From Actinoplanes sp. NBRC 103695 (GTDB taxonomy: Bacteria > Actinomycetota > Actinomycetes > Mycobacteriales > Micromonosporaceae), in NCBI RefSeq assembly GCF_030269485.1, contig NZ_BSTL01000010.1:62001-126000 (forward strand): a DNA stretch of 64,000 bases. Reading direction: 5' to 3'. Each line of letters begins with the position of its first letter. Position 1 is the stretch's first letter. Under the pieces are notes generated by a model. It worked only from the letters and a program-made list of their open reading frames with translations. It did no database searches and was not told the DNA's origin. Made by a program: the position numbers and the translations under genes. Shown piece after piece: positions 25,985-34,071 of this stretch.

Positions 25985-27976
25985 TCAGAGCTGTCCGTTC
26001 GGAGGATGCTTGAGCTCGCTCAGCGTCCGCCCGGTGAGCTGCTTGCAGAGGTACTCGGCGCGCTCGTAGGAGAGGCGGCGCCGGCCGGTCTCGGGGCAGC
26101 GATCGGCGTCGGCCAGGGGACGCGACGGGACCGGCCGGCGGTCCGCGAGAAAGACCGGTCCTCGGGTACGCCCGGCGAGCAGCCGTGGCAGCAGCCGCGC
26201 GGTGCCCGACCGCCAGGTGATCCATCGGCGCCCGGCACGGGCCCGGCGGTCCTCCAGATCGAGGTCCTCGACGTTCAGTGACAGAACGTGGTGGATGGGC
26301 GCGCCGGACTCGCCGATCAGGGTCCACAACGCACTCTCGCGTAGCGGGGCACTCTCGCGCAGCGGGGCATTCCCGGTATCCCACGCCACGCCTTGCTTCG
26401 GAGGCCGGTCCGGCAGGTCCTTCTTGGACAGTTGCCCGGTCAGCGCCGGACTGCCGGACCAGGCGGCGAAGGTGCGGGCCGCGGCCACATGCCGGTTCCA
26501 GGTCGCCGGGGCCGCGCCGCCCCACGCCGTCGCGAAGGTGCGCGCCACGTCGTCGGCGGTGATCGCGCTGAGCGGCAGACGGTCACCGAGAGTGCGGCGC
26601 AGGCGTCGCATCGTCTGACGGTACGAACGGAGCGTCGCCGCCTCGAGATCGTCCCGCGCCAGGAAAGCGTCCGCCGCCTCGCCCAGCGTCGCCCCGGCCG
26701 CCGTGGTCTCGCCCGGCGCTGTCCCGGCGGGGTGATGCGTATATGTGCTCAGAGCGTCGCGGTTGGCGGTGTTCGTGCTTTCGGCGCGTTTCAGCAGGAA
26801 GGCGCGCTCGGCGGTGTTGGTGGCCAGGCCGGCTGCCCGCTCGAACTCCCGGCGGGCCTCCGCGGTGCGGCCGAGGCGCAGCAGCAGGTCGGCGCGGACA
26901 CCCGGCAGCAGGTGGAAATCCCGCAGGGCCGGGTCGGTCAGCAGCGGATCGACCAGGTCCAGGCCGGCCTGCGGGCCCCGGGCGAACCCCACCGCCACGG
27001 CCCGGTTGAGGCGGACGACCGGCGTGGGCACCCGCTGTTCGAGCAACTCGTAGAGGGTGGCGATCTGCGCCCAGTCGGTGTCGGCGGCGGTGCGGGCCTG
27101 GGCGTGACAGACGGCGATGGCAGCCTGCAACACGTACGGTCCGGGCGTACCCCCCAACTCGCGCGCACGCAGCAGCGCGGTGAAGCCGCGCCGGATGAGC
27201 AACGGATCCCACAGCCCGCGGTCCTGGTCGTGAAGCTGCACCGGCACGCCGTCCGGACCGGTCCGTGCCGCCGACCGCGACGCCTGGATCTCCATCAGCG
27301 CGACCAGGCCATGCGCCTCCGCCTCGTCCGGCGCGAGTTCGGCCAGGATCCGTCCCAGCCGCAACGCCTCGCGGGTCAGCTCCGGCCGCAGCAGATCGTC
27401 GCCGGCCGTGGCCGCATAACCCTCGTTGAAGATCAGGTACAGCACCTCGAGCACCGACGAGAGCCGCGCGGCCAGCTCCTCCGGCGGCGGCAGCTCGAAC
27501 CGCGCGCCCGCCTCGGCCAGGACGCGCTTGGCCTCCGCGATCCGCCGCAGGATCACCTGTTCCGTGGTGAGGAAGGCGCGCGCGATCTCGGCCGCGCTCA
27601 GACCGGCCACCATGCGCAGGGTCAGCGCCGCCCGGGTGCGCGGCGGCAGAGCCGGATGACAGGAGATGAACATCAGCCGGAGCACGTCATCCGGCTGTTC
27701 CTCCAGCGCGTCCACGGCCAGCCGCGGCGCCAGCTCCTCGAACCGGCGCGCGCGGCGGATGTGGTCGACCGCCCGGCGCTTGGCGATGGTCGTCAGCCAA
27801 GCGCCGGGATTGTCCGGTACGCCGGTCGCGGGCCACTGCTCCAGGGCGGCGACCAGCGCGTCCTGGGCGATCTCCTCGGCCGGCCCGACGTCGTGCAGCA
27901 GCCGCATCAGCGCCGCGACGATCCGGGCGGACTCCAGCCGCCAGACCGCGTCGACGGTGGCACGGATGTAGGGCAT
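25985..27976 (-). CDS. ECF42-type sigma factor fused to a truncated tyrosine-recombinase domain
   Basis: 663 residues. Residues 1-160 are ECF sigma regions 2 and 4 (AEEIAQDALVAALEQWPATG, AWLTTIAKRRAVDHIRRARR, LTLRMVAGLSAAEIARAFLT). Residues 165-405 are the DUF6596/TPR-like extension of YCII-linked ECF sigma factors (LYLIFNEGYAAT, RLNRAVAVGFA, ERAFLLKRAE). Ordinary members end there. Here residues 428-663 continue as a site-specific recombinase: core-binding SYRQTMRRLRRTLG and RHVAAARTFAAW, catalytic-domain VLSLNVEDLDLEDRRA and RRLSYERAEYLCKQLTG. It stops at RTLSELKHPP where 'tLHqLRHs' is expected, so the catalytic Tyr is missing and recombination is unlikely. Partner: the YCII gene 4 bp upstream. 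Confidence 0.85.
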   Translation of the reverse strand: MPYIRATVDAVWRLESARIVAALMRLLHDVGPAEEIAQDALVAALEQWPATGVPDNPGAWLTTIAKRRAVDHIRRARRFEELAPRLAVDALEEQPDDVLRLMFISCHPALPPRTRAALTLRMVAGLSAAEIARAFLTTEQVILRRIAEAKRVLAEAGARFELPPPEELAARLSSVLEVLYLIFNEGYAATAGDDLLRPELTREALRLGRILAELAPDEAEAHGLVALMEIQASRSAARTGPDGVPVQLHDQDRGLWDPLLIRRGFTALLRARELGGTPGPYVLQAAIAVCHAQARTAADTDWAQIATLYELLEQRVPTPVVRLNRAVAVGFARGPQAGLDLVDPLLTDPALRDFHLLPGVRADLLLRLGRTAEARREFERAAGLATNTAERAFLLKRAESTNTANRDALSTYTHHPAGTAPGETTAAGATLGEAADAFLARDDLEAATLRSYRQTMRRLRRTLGDRLPLSAITADDVARTFATAWGGAAPATWNRHVAAARTFAAWSGSPALTGQLSKKDLPDRPPKQGVAWDTGNAPLRESAPLRESALWTLIGESGAPIHHVLSLNVEDLDLEDRRARAGRRWITWRSGTARLLPRLLAGRTRGPVFLADRRPVPSRPLADADRCPETGRRRLSYERAEYLCKQLTGRTLSELKHPPNGQL

Positions 27977-27980
27977 CGGA

Positions 27981-28304
27981 TTACGGCCCGAACACCTGCT
28001 GGATCACGCTCCTGCCGTCGCCGACGATCCGCCGGAAGCGCCGGCCCAGCTCGATCGCCTCCTCCTTGGAACCGACCTCGACCAGAGCGAACCCGCCGAC
28101 CGCCTCCCGCGCCTCGGCGAACGGCCCGTCGGTCACCGTCACCTCGTCGCCCACCGACGTGATCACCACGGCCTCCGGGGCGAGGCCGCCGGTCGCCAGC
28201 AGCACACCCTTGGCGGTCATCTCCTGGATGAACTTGCCCATCTCCGCGTACAGCTGCTCGTCGGCCGGCTCGTCGGTCGCCATCGACATCATCAGGAAGC
28301 GCAT
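27981..28304 (-). CDS. YCII-related (DGPF-domain) protein
   Basis: 107 residues. Contains the family-naming VTDGPFAEAREAVGGFALVE plus RFLMMSMATDEP at the N-terminus and KEEAIELGRRF near the end. Proteins of this family are encoded in front of ECF42-group sigma factors and are thought to belong to the signalling pathway, though their chemistry is unclear. Stop codon is 4 bp from the start of the sigma gene, so they form an operon. A strong hairpin lies upstream. Confidence 0.92.
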   Translation of the reverse strand: MRFLMMSMATDEPADEQLYAEMGKFIQEMTAKGVLLATGGLAPEAVVITSVGDEVTVTDGPFAEAREAVGGFALVEVGSKEEAIELGRRFRRIVGDGRSVIQQVFGP

Positions 28305-28347
28305 GTCGTTCTCCGTTCTCGTTGTGGTCCTTCGCCCCTACGTCGAT

Positions 28348-28393
28348 CCGCCGATGTGACAGGGAACGAGCATATTCCCTGTCACATCGGCGG
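28348..28393 (-). terminator. Perfect 19-bp stem hairpin
   Basis: The 19-nt arm at 28348-28366 (starting CCGCCGATGTGACAG) is exactly complementary to 28375-28393, with an 8-nt loop. It overlaps the stop of the remnant gene at 28382 and precedes the YCII gene, so it insulates the YCII-sigma operon. Confidence 0.75.
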
Positions 28394-28690
28394 ACGACGC
28401 CCTGGTGACCTTCCAAGAGACCCCAGGAAGAGGGGATTGGTGAGGGCGACCATCGTCGTGTCGGTGCGGCGGACCTCGGCGCGGACGTAGCGGGAGTTGC
28501 GCGGGACCGTTTGCCACGTGACGGTGCCGGTGGCGTCGGCGGGGAGTGGGGCCGAGACGCGGACGCCCTGGTCGGTGATGAGGCGGTCGATCGCGCCGGG
28601 TGCGCCCGAGACGGTGAGCGTGACCTGGACGGGGCGTCGCCGACGACGTATCGGGATTCTTCGTCGAGCTGGACGGTGAATTACGCGTGG
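28382..28690 (-). pseudogene. C-terminal remnant of a CehA/McbA-type metallohydrolase
   Basis: One frame reads QLDEESRYVVGDAP, then a one-base shift leads into PVQVTLTVSGAPGAIDRLIT, WQTVPRNSRYVRAEVRRTDT and MVALTNPLFLG, the usual end of secreted PHP/metallophosphatase proteins. A stop lies just before the first segment (around 28683). Only the tail survives and it is frameshifted near 28648. The frame with a Met at 28768 has an unrelated N-terminus. Confidence 0.5.
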
Positions 28691-28699
28691 TGGTGTTGT

Positions 28700-29201
28700 A
28701 AGAACGTCGATGGGGACGTCGCCTCGACGAGTATTTCGTTTCGGCAATTTGGCAACCGCTATTAGCAAGTCATTCCGAGTAACGGCTGGTGGCGTTGGGT
28801 GATCATGTTGTGCTGTTGTGGTCGACGTGCGGGGTTACCGGCGATGTGGCGGTGATTCGGCCGATACTCCCGGGACAGAGGACGACCTGCACGTTACCGC
28901 GTCTCTTCTCTGCCCGTGGGAATCCGTTGATCCACCAGGCCGGCCAAGCGTGTCAGACGATTAGTCCGGCCGCACAATGGTCCGTTCGTGATACAGCTTT
29001 CTACGCCTCGACCGTCACATGAGCTGAATTCACGATCGAAATTTTGGTTTAGCCGTCGAGGCCAGATTTCGGATCCTAGGATAACGACGCAACTGTCCTG
29101 CTTGATCGCCGAGTCCAGGGCGAGACGGCAAGGCATCCGGCAAGCTCGTGGTGCCTGGCAATGGAGGCACCTCGATACGTCATTTGAGCAAAGGGGTCTT
29201 C
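28700..29201. other. Intergenic leader region of the DUF4360 array
   Basis: About 500 bases with lower GC patches (for example around 29030-29110). No gene is supported. It probably contains the promoter of the first DUF4360 gene. Confidence 0.4.
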
Positions 29202-29801
29202 ATGTCCAGGTTGAGGCTGATGATGGCCGCTGTTGTCGGGGTGTCGCTACTCGCGCCGTTAGCCCCGTCAGCAGCACAGGCGACAACGCGGGTGGCAGTC
29301 CCTTATGTCACCGTCCGTGTCAGTAGCGTCAATGGCAGCGGTTGTCCGGTCGGTTCGAGCGTGGTGACCAGCGTGCCGGACCAGACGGCGTTCACCGTGA
29401 GTTTCAGTCAGTTCAGAGTGACCGGCGGCAGTTACAAGAACTGCGTCGTCTCGGTCAGAGTATCGGTGCCGGCGGGCTGGACCTATGCGGTGTACGAGGT
29501 CAACAACCGTGGCTTCGGCGTCCTTGACTCCGGCGCGTCCGGCCGACTCGTGATGAATTCGTGGTTCACCGGGTTTCCGTGGACGTTGCGCGCTGACCAG
29601 ACGTTCCGCGGACCGTTTGACGACTTCTGGCAGACGACCAGCGCTGCTCCCTCATTGACCTATGCACCTTGTGGGGCGTCCACCAACCTGACCCTCAACA
29701 ACACTCTCCGGGTGACCGGGGCAACCACGAGTTCCATGGAGTTGTTCGCGCAGGATCTGCGCGTGTCGACCATCTTCCGCCTGCAATGGAGACAGTGCTA
29801 G
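29202..29801 (+). CDS. DUF4360 secreted protein, copy 1
   Basis: 199 residues from ATG 29202 with AAAGGGG upstream. Signal peptide MSRLRLMMAAVVGVSLLAPL with cleavage near AQA. The mature domain shows DUF4360 features: VNGSGCPVGSS, QTAFTVSFSQFRV, YKNCVVSVRVSVPAGWTYAV, NRGFGVLDSGASG, GPFDDFWQTTSAA, YAPCGASTNLTLNNTLRV and the C-terminal RLQWRQC. Four conserved Cys (in SGC, KNC, APC and the last residue) suggest two disulfides. Function of the family is unknown. First of four tandem paralogues. Confidence 0.85.
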   Translation: MSRLRLMMAAVVGVSLLAPLAPSAAQATTRVAVPYVTVRVSSVNGSGCPVGSSVVTSVPDQTAFTVSFSQFRVTGGSYKNCVVSVRVSVPAGWTYAVYEVNNRGFGVLDSGASGRLVMNSWFTGFPWTLRADQTFRGPFDDFWQTTSAAPSLTYAPCGASTNLTLNNTLRVTGATTSSMELFAQDLRVSTIFRLQWRQC

Positions 29802-29853
29802 CGGAACTCCAACCCTTCAGCAGACGATGAGATCACAGACGGAGGGAACTCGC

Positions 29854-30446
29854 GTGGCCAACCACCGGATCATGATTGCCGCGGTCCTCGGAATGGCGCT
29901 GAACCTACCGCTGGTATTACCCGCGGCACCCGCGGCGGCGGCCGCCGACCCTGTGGTGACGCTCCGGATCCTCAGCGCGAACGGCAGTGGCTGCCCAGTC
30001 GGCTCGTCCGTCTCGGCGACCGTTCCGTCACAAGAGGCGTTCACGGTCAGTTACAACCAGTTCAAGGTGGTCGGCGGCGACTACAAGAACTGTTTGGTGA
30101 CCATCCAGGTGACGCCGCCCAAGGGCTGGACATACGCCGTCTACTCGGTCGACAACAGGGGATTCGGTGTGCTCGATGAGGGTGCCCGAGCCAGAATTCA
30201 GAACAACTCCTGGTTCACGGGTTTCTCCTGGACGTTGACCACCAACAGCACCGTCGACGGCCCGTACGACGACTTCTGGCAGACGACCGACAGTGGGCCA
30301 CTGCTTTTCGCGCCCTGCAGCCGTTCCGTCAACCTGAACAACAACAGCACGGTCCGCGTGGCGGGCCCGACCACGAGTTCCATGAGCTTTTCGCGTCTGA
30401 TGTGCGAGCGTCGATTGTCTATCACCTGGAGTGGAGACGATGCTGA
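29854..30446 (+). pseudogene. DUF4360 secreted protein, copy 2, with one-base deletion
   Basis: Starts at a GTG (29854) behind GGAGGGA, with signal peptide IMIAAVLGMALNLPLVLPAA. It carries the same blocks: ANGSGCPVGSS, YKNCLVTIQVTPPKGWTYAV, GPYDDFWQTTD, FAPCSRSVNLNNNSTVRV. After TTSSM near 30384 the frame slips: restoring one G gives ELFASDVRASIVYHLEWRRC and a stop at 30444-30446, matching the other copies. As written, translation runs on to 30468 and loses the last Cys. It is either a true frameshift or a sequencing error. Confidence 0.8.
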
Positions 30447-30567
30447 CGATTCGGCTATTCGGGCCTAAGGCTGCCGACTCACCCGTACCAGGAAAGCTAC
30501 TTTTCAGGAGAGTGCCGGCGGTCCTAGGGCCCGCAGGAAACTCTCCGCCAAAGCGAAAGGGAGTTCC

Positions 30568-31164
30568 ATGTTCCGAGTAAGAATGGTGGCGGCGGCCATC
30601 GTAGGGATGTCGCTGCTGGGGCCGCTCGCTCCGACGGCGGCCCACGCATCGACGGCGATGGCGCCCAAGATCACTCTAAGGGTTCTCAGCGCCTTCGGCG
30701 GTGGCTGCCCGGCCGGCACGACCGATGTGGTTCCCAACGCCGACAACACCGCCTTCAGCCTGGCTTACAGCCAGTTCAGGGTGTACGGCGGTGACTACAA
30801 GAGCTGCCGGGTGGTGATCCGGGTGGCCGTACCGCAGGGCTGGACCTATGCGGTCTACTCGGTCATCAACCGGGTGACACCGAACCTGAGCTACAGCGGG
30901 TCCGCGAGACTGCAGATGAACGCGTGGTTCACTGGGTACCCGTGGAACGCGTCGGACGACAATTCGATCTACGGGCCGCGGACCACCCTCTGGACCTCGG
31001 CCAGCAATGCCGGTGTGTTGACGTACGCGCCGTGCAACGAATCGTTCGACCTGAATGTCAATGACACGCTGAGAATCAGCGGACCAGTTTCGAACTCCGC
31101 AGAGCTGATCGATACGGACGTGCGCGCTTCAACGATCTTCAACCTGGTATGGAGGAGGTGCTGA
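30568..31164 (+). CDS. DUF4360 secreted protein, copy 3
   Basis: 198 residues from ATG 30568 behind AAAGGGAG. Signal peptide MFRVRMVAAAIVGMSLLGPL. Shared blocks: GGGCPAGTTD, NTAFSLAYSQFRVYGGDYKS, CRVVIRVAVPQGWTYAVYSV, MNAWFTGYPW, YAPCNESFDLNVNDTLRI and the ending VWRRC. It is more diverged around residues 105-150 (VINRVTPNLSYSGSARLQ), where copies 1 and 2 have the NRGFGVLD motif. All four Cys are kept. Confidence 0.85.
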   Translation: MFRVRMVAAAIVGMSLLGPLAPTAAHASTAMAPKITLRVLSAFGGGCPAGTTDVVPNADNTAFSLAYSQFRVYGGDYKSCRVVIRVAVPQGWTYAVYSVINRVTPNLSYSGSARLQMNAWFTGYPWNASDDNSIYGPRTTLWTSASNAGVLTYAPCNESFDLNVNDTLRISGPVSNSAELIDTDVRASTIFNLVWRRC

Positions 31165-31318
31165 CAGCCAGACATGGGGCGTCAATCCCATCGGCCAACG
31201 ATGATATGCCAATGGCAGGTGGCCCGCCGGTGGCAGCTCATGCCAATCCGCCATCCCTGTGTTGGGCGACGGAACATGTGATGGGAATTGCTGACTGTAG
31301 ACCGTCCGGCCATTTGCC

Positions 31319-31352
31319 AGTCCGGCGGACGACGGCCGTCGTCCGCCGGACT
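31319..31352. repeat. 34-bp uninterrupted perfect palindrome
   Basis: The 17-nt arm AGTCCGGCGGACGACGG (31319-31335) is followed directly by its exact reverse complement (31336-31352). It lies between DUF4360 copies 3 and 4, just before the ribosome site of copy 4. It probably acts as a bidirectional terminator or a protein-binding site. Confidence 0.85.
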
Positions 31353-31371
31353 CGGAAACGAAGGGGTTCTC

Positions 31372-31956
31372 ATGCCTGGATCGAGGATCATGATGGCCAT
31401 GGTCGTCGGAGTCTCCCTGCTCGTGCCGTCCGCCTCGACGGCTGCAGGCAAGGCGGAGGGGCGACCCGACCTCACCGTCAAGCTGCTGAGCGCGAACGGC
31501 AGCGGCTGCCCGCGCGGCTCGGCCCCGCCCGTCGGGGCGAACGTGCTGCCCACCGGGGCGGTTGCGGTGAGATATGGGAACTTCGTGGTCTCCGGTGGCG
31601 ACTACCGGACCTGTGTTGTCGTCGTGAACATGGCGACGACGGCTGACTGGACCTACACGATTCCCTCGGTGGAAAACCGCATGTGGGTGGAACTCGACGC
31701 GGGCGGAACCGTCAGACTCGGGACAAGCATGTGGTTCACTGGTTTCGCCTGGACCGTGAAGGACGCCAAACAGGTCGCCGGCCCACTCAGCAACTATTGG
31801 AGTACCAGCACCGCGCCCGAGCGGCCGACGTGGGCCCCCTGTGGCCAATCGGTCAACCTGGCTATCGCCGAAACGGTTCGAGTTGCCGAGGCCTCGTCGA
31901 ACACCGCGAGTCTCATCACGACGACCCTCGACCCGCCGACATGGAGACGGTGCTGA
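31372..31956 (+). CDS. DUF4360 secreted protein, copy 4 (most diverged)
   Basis: 194 residues from ATG 31372 behind GAAGGGG. Signal peptide SRIMMAMVVGVSLLVPSAS. Shared blocks are weaker but clear: ANGSGCPRGSAPP, VVSGGDYRTCVVVVNM, DWTYTIPSVENRM, WFTGFAWTVKDAK, WAPCGQSVNLAIAETVRV and the ending TWRRC. The extra distance from copies 1-3 and the palindrome in front suggest a separate transcription unit. Confidence 0.8.
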   Translation: MPGSRIMMAMVVGVSLLVPSASTAAGKAEGRPDLTVKLLSANGSGCPRGSAPPVGANVLPTGAVAVRYGNFVVSGGDYRTCVVVVNMATTADWTYTIPSVENRMWVELDAGGTVRLGTSMWFTGFAWTVKDAKQVAGPLSNYWSTSTAPERPTWAPCGQSVNLAIAETVRVAEASSNTASLITTTLDPPTWRRC

Positions 31957-32182
31957 CTGAACGCGTCGCAGCCAGGCGCCCTTGATGCGCCGGGCCGTGG
32001 TGTCCTCACGCGGGCAGTACCAGCCCACCCGCGTCGCCCGCTTTTCCAGCGGCGAGCCGTGCGGTACTGAGGAAATTCACCGGTCACCGCGCTGTTGCGC
32101 TGCGCCTTGAACGAGGCGCACCGCCATGGGCTGACCGCACCACTGATCAGGAGGTTGCGTCGGCTGGGTATGAGCCCACCCT

Positions 32183-32243
32183 GGTCCCCTCCCGTGGCAT
32201 CCGGCTAGCCGTCCGGCGACAGATGCGTATACGGGAGGGGACC
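32183..32243 (-). terminator. 13-bp stem with nested hairpin
   Basis: GGTCCCCTCCCGT (32183-32195) pairs with ACGGGAGGGGACC (32231-32243); inside, GCATC (32197-32201) pairs with GATGC (32222-32226). It follows the stop of the FG-GAP protein on the minus strand. Confidence 0.65.
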
Positions 32244-32248
32244 GCCCC

Positions 32249-33565
32249 TTACGGCGCGGGGGTGATCGGCTGGGCCGGGCCGGCCGTGATCGTGCCGGAA
32301 GGCGTGACCGTCCACGGGGTGGCGGTGGCCGTGGGACCGACGGCCCACAGGTCGGCCACGTCGTCGCCGTTGATGTCGGCGGCGGACGGGGTGATGGACT
32401 GAGCGGGGTACCAGGAGTCGCTCAGGTGCTGCTCGGTGTAGGAGATCGTCTTCGTGGCCGGGTCGAACGTGACGTCTCGCCACGCGTACAGCTGACCGGT
32501 GGTCTTCTGCCAGAGGAACAGGGTTGCCCGGCCGTCGGCGGTGGCCGTGCCGGCCAGGGTCCAGGTGTTCCAGGCCAGGTCGCCGGTGGGAGTGGTCTGC
32601 TGGGGCAGCGGCCGGGACAGGTAGCCGCCGGTGAAGCCGGAGTTCGCGATGTAGGTGAGGCGGTTGCCCGCGATGCCGATCAGATCGGGGAGCACGTTGT
32701 CGGCGGTGTGCGCGGCACGGACCAGCTGGACCGGGTCGTTGCCCCGGTTGTCGGAGAGCAGGCCGGCCGGCAGATAGACGGCGTTCCCGCTGATGTCGGC
32801 GCGGATCGGGGAACCGTCGCCGTTGCCGCGCAGGATGGCGGCCATGCCCGCGCGGTCCCCGGCCGGGTAGTAGATCAGCACGTCCTGGAAGGTTCCCCCG
32901 GTGAAGCGGCCGGTGACGACCTGAGCGCCGTCGACCTCGGCGGGACCCCCGCCCGCCCCGATGCCCGCGGGCGTGAGGTTCACGGCGTTCGCACCGAGCC
33001 CGCCGGAACCGTTGCCGGCGGCCAGCCACAGCCCGGACGAAAGGCCGTTGGCGCCGCCGACGACCGCCAGGTCGGTGTGCCCGTCGCCGGTGAGGTCACC
33101 CTCGTCGGCCAGGTCGCCGGCGTCGGAGTTGAAGGTGATGGTGGTGCTGTCGCCGATGTTTCCGGCCGGGGACAGGCCGTACACCTCCAGGGTGTTGAGG
33201 AACCGCTGCGGAGTCACCGTGATCGTGGCCCGGCCCTCAGTGTCGGCCGTCGCGGCGCGGTGTTCCGAACGGTTGAGGCTGTAGCGATAGCCCGTCGGGA
33301 CCACTCCGCCGGCGCCCTTGGCGATCACGATCTCGACCGGCTTGCCGATCTTGGTGGTGCCGTCGGCGTGGAGGCTCACGTCGCCGTCGGGGGCGAACGA
33401 TGGCGGGGTGGCCGCGCAGTCGGTGGCGGGGCTGGTGGTCAGGCCGGTGGGCCGGTCGGGGCGGTGGTTGCGGGCGGCCTCGGCCGAGGTCGGCGCCGCC
33501 GTCACGGCCAGGGCTGTGGCGACCGCTCCGGCCAGCGCCGTACGCAGGAAAAACGTTACCGTCAT
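32249..33565 (-). CDS. Secreted FG-GAP/VCBS-repeat protein
   Basis: 438 residues from the ATG at 33565. Signal peptide FLRTALAGAVATALAVTAAP ending near AEA. An Ig-like segment (SFAPDGDVSLHADGTTKIGK to ITVTPQRFLNTLEVYGLSP) is followed by FG-GAP-like repeats: DEGDLTGDGHTDLAVVGGAN, VVTGRFTGGTFQDVLIYYPA, VLPDLIGIAGNRL and AADINGDDVADLWAVGPT. These form a beta-propeller often found in extracellular binding proteins. No enzymatic domain is visible, and the start could be alternative further upstream. Confidence 0.8.
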   Translation of the reverse strand: MTVTFFLRTALAGAVATALAVTAAPTSAEAARNHRPDRPTGLTTSPATDCAATPPSFAPDGDVSLHADGTTKIGKPVEIVIAKGAGGVVPTGYRYSLNRSEHRAATADTEGRATITVTPQRFLNTLEVYGLSPAGNIGDSTTITFNSDAGDLADEGDLTGDGHTDLAVVGGANGLSSGLWLAAGNGSGGLGANAVNLTPAGIGAGGGPAEVDGAQVVTGRFTGGTFQDVLIYYPAGDRAGMAAILRGNGDGSPIRADISGNAVYLPAGLLSDNRGNDPVQLVRAAHTADNVLPDLIGIAGNRLTYIANSGFTGGYLSRPLPQQTTPTGDLAWNTWTLAGTATADGRATLFLWQKTTGQLYAWRDVTFDPATKTISYTEQHLSDSWYPAQSITPSAADINGDDVADLWAVGPTATATPWTVTPSGTITAGPAQPITPAP

Positions 33566-33635
33566 GTGCGACGATCCTAGGCGGCACACCGTCCACGGTG
33601 GAATCGGGTTTTGCTCACACGGGAGGCCACGACCG

Positions 33636-34043
33636 ATGACGACACGGTTGATCGCGCGGGTGATGAGTGCTGTCCGGGACGAGGAACTGGACGTGCTCGA
33701 GGCCGGCTTCGCGGGCAACGGGAACGGCACCGGGTTCGCGTTCATCGTGATGCGGTCGGCGGACGAGCCGGACCACGACGATGTGCGGATGGGCTGGGAC
33801 AGCTACTGCCTGACCACGGCCGAGGGGCTGACCTACTACGGCGGGCTGGAGTCGGTGGCGCTGGAGGATCGGCGGCTGGTCCTGCGGCTCAGTTCGGAGG
33901 CGGCGGACACGCTGGAACTGGACCGGGACGTCGAGGTCGAGCTTCAGGTGGACGCGGACGAGCGGCGTGACTTCCGGGAGCTCTTCCCGGGCATCGTGCT
34001 GTGGGGCCGCGAGGATGCCCGGCCGTCGTTATCCGGTTTCTGA
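33636..34043 (+). CDS. Imm10-like immunity protein
   Basis: 135 residues from ATG 33636 with GGGAGG upstream. Features recalled for Imm10: FAFIVMRSADEPDHDDVRMG, WDSYCLTTAEGLTYYGGLES, RLVLRLSSEAADTLELD, with acidic composition overall. Imm10 members neutralise toxins of polymorphic-toxin systems, and are common as orphans. No toxin gene is adjacent; the nearest candidate toxin in this window lies at 51.9 kb. Ends 28 bp before an ABC-2 exporter operon. Confidence 0.6.
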   Translation: MTTRLIARVMSAVRDEELDVLEAGFAGNGNGTGFAFIVMRSADEPDHDDVRMGWDSYCLTTAEGLTYYGGLESVALEDRRLVLRLSSEAADTLELDRDVEVELQVDADERRDFRELFPGIVLWGREDARPSLSGF

Positions 34044-34071
34044 AAGGCATCGAAAACCGTATGGTCCCGGC

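Noticed and set aside
31960..32180. Transposase remnant after DUF4360 copy 4
   Set aside because: A few residues looked element-like, but no continuous motif could be read.
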